Assembly (NCBI RefSeq): GCF_000264905.1
Contig: NW_006763134.1
Span: 877,712 to 941,711, forward strand
DNA length: 64,000 bases
Reading direction: 5' to 3'
Source of the DNA: Stereum hirsutum FP-91666 SS1
Lineage: Eukaryota; Basidiomycota; Agaricomycetes; Russulales; Stereaceae
Shown one piece after another: positions 58,828 through 64,000 of this stretch; within the stretch, counting starts at the first letter, position 1; every line of letters starts with the position of its first letter. Below the pieces are notes generated by a model. The model was not told the DNA's origin, did no database searches, and worked only from the letters and a program-made list of their open reading frames with translations. The position numbers and the translations under genes were made by a program.

Positions 58828-61256
58828 ATGGCAAACATATCCCAACCACTCTCACTCATTCAAGATGTCGACTTTAGCTCGTTTTCTCGTCCGTGGAGCA
58901 CACTCGCCATCATCGCAACAATCGCTCTAGTTGCCAGAAGTGCACTCAAACCTAAGCGTAATCTGCCTCCGGGACCAAAGGGACTTCCTCTAGTCGGCAA
59001 CCTTTTCCAACTACCTCAATTCCAATGGCTGCGCTTTACAGAGTGGAAGGAAGAGTTCGGTGAGTCTTCAACTCAACCGTCCAGTAACCCTATTCTCCAA
59101 ATACTTACGACGTGTTTGAAGGTCCGATCTTCTCATTGAATTTCGCTGGACAGCCCGTCGTGGTCCTCAATTCTCATAAAGTAACAACTGATCTACTCGG
59201 TAAGATCGCACGCCCTGCACACCCAGAAGGCCGCTCACAGCCCTCTAGACCGACGGTCAACTATCTACAGCGATCGCCCAAGGTACTTCCAGTTCACGTT
59301 TTATCTCCCTTCGTAGCCAGAATGACCTCACATATCTTCTCCTTGACTAGGTTCATCATGGCTAGCGAGATTCTAACTGGCAGTATCTTCATCGCTTTCT
59401 CTAGTTACGGAGACCTGTGAGCTTGCATCTACATCTCACGACGCACCACACCTTATTTTACTTTTCCCAGGTGGCGTAAGCTGCGCAAGGCCGCTCACGA
59501 GGGCCTTAACGTTCGTGCAGCAGAGGCCTACCAGCCTCTGCAGGAGAAGGACGCCGCCGTACTCGTTGCTGATCTGCTCAAAGAACCTCTTTATTGGGAT
59601 GACCATCTCAAAAGGTGTGTAGATAACTCTATCGCATCTGCTGCATACTCATGTACCTTCAAGATCTGCAGCCTCTACTGTCCTTACAGCTGTGTACGGA
59701 ATGGAACCAATCAAGTCCAAAGATGACCCTCTCGTCGTCCGTATTAACGTACGTGTATAGGCATTGATTTGATCTCCCGCAGGAGAGCTGACATCCCTCT
59801 CTGTGGTATTAGGACCTCATGCACCGACTCGTTCGCGCCACTCTCCCTGGGGCATTCCTAGTGGAAATCTTCCCTGTAATGAAGCGTCTTCCTGAATTCC
59901 TCGCCCCTTGGAAGAAGGAAGGTCTTGAATGGCACCGTCGTGATACCGTGATGTTCCAGGAGTTTATGGATAAGGTCAGAGGGCAGATGGTACGTGTGCA
60001 ATGATGTTTGTATCATGAGATTGTCGGAACAGTCGCTCATAGTGTATCAACCTTTGCAGAAAGCTGGAGAGTCTAAGCCGAGCTTCGCCGCAGGTCTGAT
60101 CGAGAAGGAGAAACACCACAACTTGTCGAAGAAGGAAGAAAGTTGGTTGGCAGGGACCATGTTGTGCGTCTATCAGTCTCATATAGCATCCAGTGAACTC
60201 CTCATTGATGCTTGCTTGTAGTGGTGCCGGTGCAGAGACAGTTAGTCTCCCAGTTTTCGTTCCTGCTATGTACTCAATAACCTTCTTTGCGCACAGACCG
60301 CAGCCGCCTTGAGCGTGTTCTTCCTGGCGATGCGACTGTACCCGGATGTCATGCGTAAGGCCCAAGCCGAGATTGACTCCGTAGTTGGCCGGGATAGGCT
60401 CCCAACATTTGAGGACCGAGCGCGGTTACCATATGTATGGATTTCTTTCGTGACGCTGGCTACTCCAGTGAAACTAAAATTCTGCTTTCTGATCGACAGA
60501 TCCGAGCTATTGTCAAAGAAGTACTGCGCTGGAGACCTGTTGGCGTACGTCGTTTTTTCTTCTTTCGATTGCAATAAATTTGACCAATTGTGCCTACATT
60601 AGCCTCTAGGCTTGCCCCGGAGAGCGATGCAGGACGATGTTTACGAGGGGTACTTCATCCCGAAGGGTATGTCCTACATTTATCGTGCCCACGAGCTTCT
60701 GGTGTTGATCACTTATCCCTTAGGTACCTTGGTTATCGCAAACGTTTGGGCGATGAACAGAGACCCAACCCTCTTCCCCGATTTCGATGAGTTCCGTCCT
60801 GAGCGGTTCCTTGACGAGACAGGTACTGTGGACGTGGTGCCGGCAGATACCCACAACCAAGGACATGTTACCTTTGGCTTTGGTAGAAGGTGCGATTTCT
60901 TCGTCGTATTCTCAAGCTATAAGAGTTGACCTTATGGTTGTGTTGCTCAGGATCTGTATCGGCCTCAACATCGCTAACCAGGCACTCTTCATTGATGTCG
61001 CTTCGACTCTCTGGGCCGCCAGCATCGAGCCTGCCCTGGACGATTTCGGCAATGAGATTGTTCCTTCACGCAACGAAAGCGTGGATGAAGGCCTCGTTGT
61101 GTAAGTTCTTTTTTACCTCTTGTGTTGTGTGTGCAAGGATGGAAATACTGAGATCGTTTTCACAGCCGTCCCGTTCCCTTCAAGTGCAAGATCGTTCCGC
61201 GTGCAGAGGACGTGGACGCAATGCTTGAGATGACGGAGAAGAAACTGGTCTGGTGA
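58828..61256 (+). CDS. cytochrome P450 monooxygenase
   Basis: About 13 exons and roughly 500 aa. The first exons are 58828-59059, 59122-59199, 59249-59282 and 59351-59416; the stop is at 61254-61256. An N-terminal membrane anchor ([17 protein letters not shown]) leads to the Pro hinge [14 protein letters not shown]. The I-helix oxygen-activation motif is GAGAETTAAA. The K-helix ExxR is in VKEVLRWRP. The PERF region is FRPERFLDE. The haem loop is [14 protein letters not shown] (Cys is the thiolate ligand). The C-terminus [16 protein letters not shown] is typical of large basidiomycete CYP families. It is divergent from the EthD gene and upstream of the NmrA-like gene, so it probably oxidises the terpene product. 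The CYP family number is not assigned. Confidence 0.92.
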
Positions 61257-61872
61257 GGGGATTAGGGCGCTTCTCGTATTTTTAGACTTTCATTCTATCA
61301 TGTGTCTTAGTCCTGGTGGCGTGAGCTCTGGTCGCGACGTCGAGGTTGCTTTCTTTGCGCTGTATTGTACTGTACATATGCAATGCATTCTGGTTTATTC
61401 AACACCTGGAGGTACTGCGAAACCGTCGGATTATGCACACCGTTTCATGAAGTCGCCCATCACTCCTCTAGTGCGGTACACTGGCGCTCAAAAATCAGCG
61501 GAATTCGTGGTGCGCCAGGGTGCGCCACACATCGTCTTCTTCGCACGCCACTCTTCCTTCCACCCGGCGCTCGACTTTTTGTCGCCGATCAAATAAATTC
61601 AAATGTGCTTCTGCGATCCTCTCCGCAACCCATCCTTCTAACAATATTCTGCGTATCCTGCGCACATACCCCGCAAATGTTGTATAGTTGCGGTTGACAT
61701 GCAGCGGTATGATTTCTCAAGCGCTCAGTGTTTCCGACGCATTATCGATGGGATGGCGTGCGCAAGACTGCCTGAATCAGGACGCCTGCACTATAGAATC
61801 CCGACAGCAGTGGGACATTGACCTCCTGACCTGCACTCCACAACCTGCATCGAAACACACTGCTTTGGACCG
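61257..61872. other. intergenic region P450 to NmrA-like gene
   Basis: It holds the P450 3' region and the promoter of the next cluster gene. ORFs here are short and unrecognised. Confidence 0.5.
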
Positions 61873-63159
61873 ATGTCTCCCTTGCCTATTGCAATCGTCT
61901 TTGGAGGAAGTGGACTTACGGGTACCTCTATAGTCAATGGGCTCCTTGAGAGGAAAGAATTCGTACGTTCCCGATACTTTTGTGTTCCACGAGCAGGATA
62001 TTGAGCATCTGCCCCTATTATGTCTCGTAGGAAGTGAAAGTCCCAGTCCGGCCTTCCTCCGTTGATAAACCCAGTGTCGTTGAGCTACGGAACAAGGGTG
62101 TCGCTATCATCCCCGTCGATCTGGCCACAGCATCATCCGATCACCTTCAAGAGATCCTTCGAGGGGCGAACACCGTTATCTGTTCTCTCGTCTACACTCA
62201 ACTGGGTCTTCAGCACAAGATCATAGAGGCTGCGAAGGCTGTCGGCGTTCCGCGCTTCGTTCCGTGCGATTTTGGAACCCCTGGACGCAGAGGTGTACGC
62301 AAACTTCACGACGAGGTAAGAATCAGACTTTCTGGTACAGGTAGTGCAGATAGTCTAGTATCTTCAGAATACTCACCTCTTTCAACTACTTCAGAAACTG
62401 GACATACAGGATGCTGTGAAGGCTAGCGGAATTGGGTATACGTTCATCGACGTCGGGTTCTGGTATGTCTACCGCAGCTCATACTACGTTTCAGATCGTA
62501 CTCACGATGTCTCCCTCAAAGGTACCAGTTACACCTTATCTATACCGATGTAGAGAAAGCATATGTGCCTTGGCTATATGAAGCCTCGCGTTATGTATAC
62601 AACGATGGTCTTGTGAAGACCGCGTACACCGATCTCACCGACATCGGACGTTTCGTTGCTCGTATTGTGGCAGACCCACGGACCCTGAATCATCATGTGC
62701 GTTATTCTTTTTCCCTCTCCGTATGTTGTTATATGTGCTCTTGTTGAATGAGATTGTGGTTTGTATTGGTCTAGGTGTTTGCGTGGGGAGAGGAAATCAC
62801 CCAACAAGACCTCGTCAATCTAGCTCGGAAATACGGCGATCCGAACGTCGAGGTCATTCGCGTATGTTATCATTCTCCGGCGGTTTTGTATCCTCATGAT
62901 CTGACTTATCCTCCATCTCCTTTCTTATTACTAGAAAACTACAGCTGATCTCGAAGCGCTCGTCGCAGAGGCTAAGGAGAAGAAGCTCGGAACGCTCGCG
63001 TATTGGGATTATCACTACAGCATGTGGGTACTGGGAGAAAATCGTGCGGAGGTGGCGAAGTTGGAAGGTGCGTTGGATGCGAGAGAGTTGTATCCTGATT
63101 ACAAGGTTCGGCCACTTGAGGACTACGCAGTGGAGTTCTACAAGTGTAAGTTACTGTAA
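61873..63159 (+). CDS. NmrA / isoflavone-reductase-like NAD(P)-binding protein
   Basis: Six exons: 61873-61962, 62031-62315, 62395-62462, 62522-62696, 62775-62861, 62935-63159, in phase, 309 aa. It is an atypical SDR with an N-terminal Rossmann motif IAIVFGGSGLTGTSIVNGLL. KVPVRPSS follows the second strand (NADPH-type Arg). Next are GANTVICSLVYTQLGLQHKIIEAAKAVGV and RFVPCDFGTPG, the isoflavone-reductase signature region. TDLTDIGRFVARIVADPRTLNH is also typical. The end reads EFYKCKLL before TAA. A donor-like GTAAGT lies at 63145, so a further exon is possible but not needed. Role: probably a reductase or dehydrogenase tailoring step of the terpenoid pathway. Confidence 0.88.
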
Positions 63160-63635
63160 TCGTAAATGCTACCTTGGAGGAACAGATACAAGTGTCAACA
63201 AGTCGCTTCTTTCATTGACATATTTCGGGGGCACATAGCCTCTCAACGAGTGTCTTCATCGGTTTCAAGGGCTGCCCTCCTCACAAACGCACTTGCTACA
63301 TGCAAAGCGTCTTTGCGGTATCTCGTAAAACATTTTCGCGTAAGAGGAGACAGATAGATTTAAATCTTATATCGCCTTGGGACAGATGTATGGGCTCGCC
63401 ATTCACATACTTTATATATTTCCCTGCTTGATCATTGGATTCTGGGTGGCGAAACGGAAACACGAACACGAAACATCATATATTTCCTCAAGATTCAGGC
63501 GACACAAACAGCCTCGGTGATGGAGGAAACGGACGACTATATTGCCTGCGACGTCTATGCATAAATACTAATGGCTCACCAAGATCTGACGAAAGAAATG
63601 CTAATACAGTGATGATTGGCCGGTAAATACAAGGT
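63160..63635. other. convergent intergenic region
   Basis: It lies between the 3' ends of the NmrA-like gene and the edge P450. Nothing recognised. Confidence 0.5.
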
Positions 63636-64000
63636 CTAATACACAGCCTGAGCATTCGCACTGCCTAGCTTAGCACTGACATCATTCTCCCTGGGCTCGA
63701 GGATACACTGGAACTGCTCCGGGCGGCTATGAAAAGATACGCCATAAATATTGATTCAAAAGGGAGGAAAGGGTGCACTCACACAACGAGTCCGTCGTCA
63801 ATGAATTTATTCCGGTCTGGGACTATCGTTTTCCCATCTGGTCCAACAGGGCACTTGATGTTGACCGCCCAGAGAATACTGACCATGTTGATGAAGAGTG
63901 CGTTGTTGGCGAGGTTCATGCCGACGCATACCCTGCAGTTGCAAAAAGTGGAGTCAGTTTGTTGATCAATGACGAAATTGGTCAGGAAGAATGTAACGTA
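63636..64000 (-). CDS. cytochrome P450, C-terminal part only (5' end beyond window)
   Basis: Two exons are visible: 63932-63783 and 63726-63636, joined in phase. The base run from 63933 to 64000 is the preceding intron. The first exon begins inside the haem loop (VCVGMNLANNALF, Cys ligand present) and continues ILWAVNIKCP...DDGLVV. The second encodes RPEQFQCILEPRENDV and ends with TAG. The segment aligns well with the end of the P450 at 58828-61256 ([13 protein letters not shown]...[15 protein letters not shown]), so the two are related cluster paralogs. No long open frame spans this end, so it is easily missed. Confidence 0.85.

Noticed and set aside
53754..64000. A polyketide or peptide synthase, suggested by the EthD gene
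   Set aside because: No ketosynthase, adenylation or carrier domain is present in the window. The cluster core is a terpene synthase.

Overview
The window looks like nuclear DNA of a filamentous basidiomycete, probably an Agaricomycete. Nearly every gene is broken by short GT-AG introns, mostly about 50-65 bp. The genes include an F-box/leucine-rich-repeat family, a basidiomycete-type multi-pass membrane protein with an IYRCYVVW signature, and a terpenoid cluster with large CYPs. The assignment rests on gene structure and family content, not on any search. I assembled exon models by hand from splice signals, reading phase and family motifs.

Layout. 1-6.6 kb: a 3'-truncated serine-rich membrane-like protein (-), an F-box protein (+) and a multi-pass membrane protein (+). 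7.1-14.6 kb: a D-galactonate dehydratase of the enolase superfamily (-), a p24/Erv25 cargo receptor (+) and a second F-box protein (-). 14.6-18.3 kb has no recognisable gene. 18.3-31 kb: a third F-box protein (+), a single-pass Ser-rich surface protein (-) and a full-length ABCC/MRP transporter (-). 32-41 kb: an MFS sugar-type transporter, a Dus1-type tRNA-dihydrouridine synthase, two tandem aldo-keto reductases with a relic of the Dus gene between them, and an SDR. 43-44.4 kb: a three-finger C2H2 protein. 44.4-49.4 kb has no recognisable gene. 49.4-53.2 kb: a divergent housekeeping pair, signal peptidase subunit SPC2 (-) and protoporphyrinogen oxidase (+).

53.7-64 kb is a terpenoid biosynthetic cluster and the most interesting part of the window. 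One 15-exon gene (57088-53754, -) encodes a class I sesquiterpene-synthase-like domain joined in frame to a complete HMG-CoA synthase. No stop separates the two, and the exon that carries the terpene-synthase RY pair also carries the start of the HMG-CoA synthase. Around it lie an EthD-domain protein, a cytochrome P450 divergent from the EthD gene, an NmrA/isoflavone-reductase-like oxidoreductase, and the 3' end of a second, related P450 at the window edge. The fused enzyme would join an early mevalonate-pathway step to the terpene cyclisation step in one polypeptide. I do not know of a described example.

Other notable points are a GC-AG intron in one aldo-keto reductase, several 11-21 nt micro-exons, three unusually long introns in otherwise compact genes, and a long open frame at the left edge that runs out of the window.
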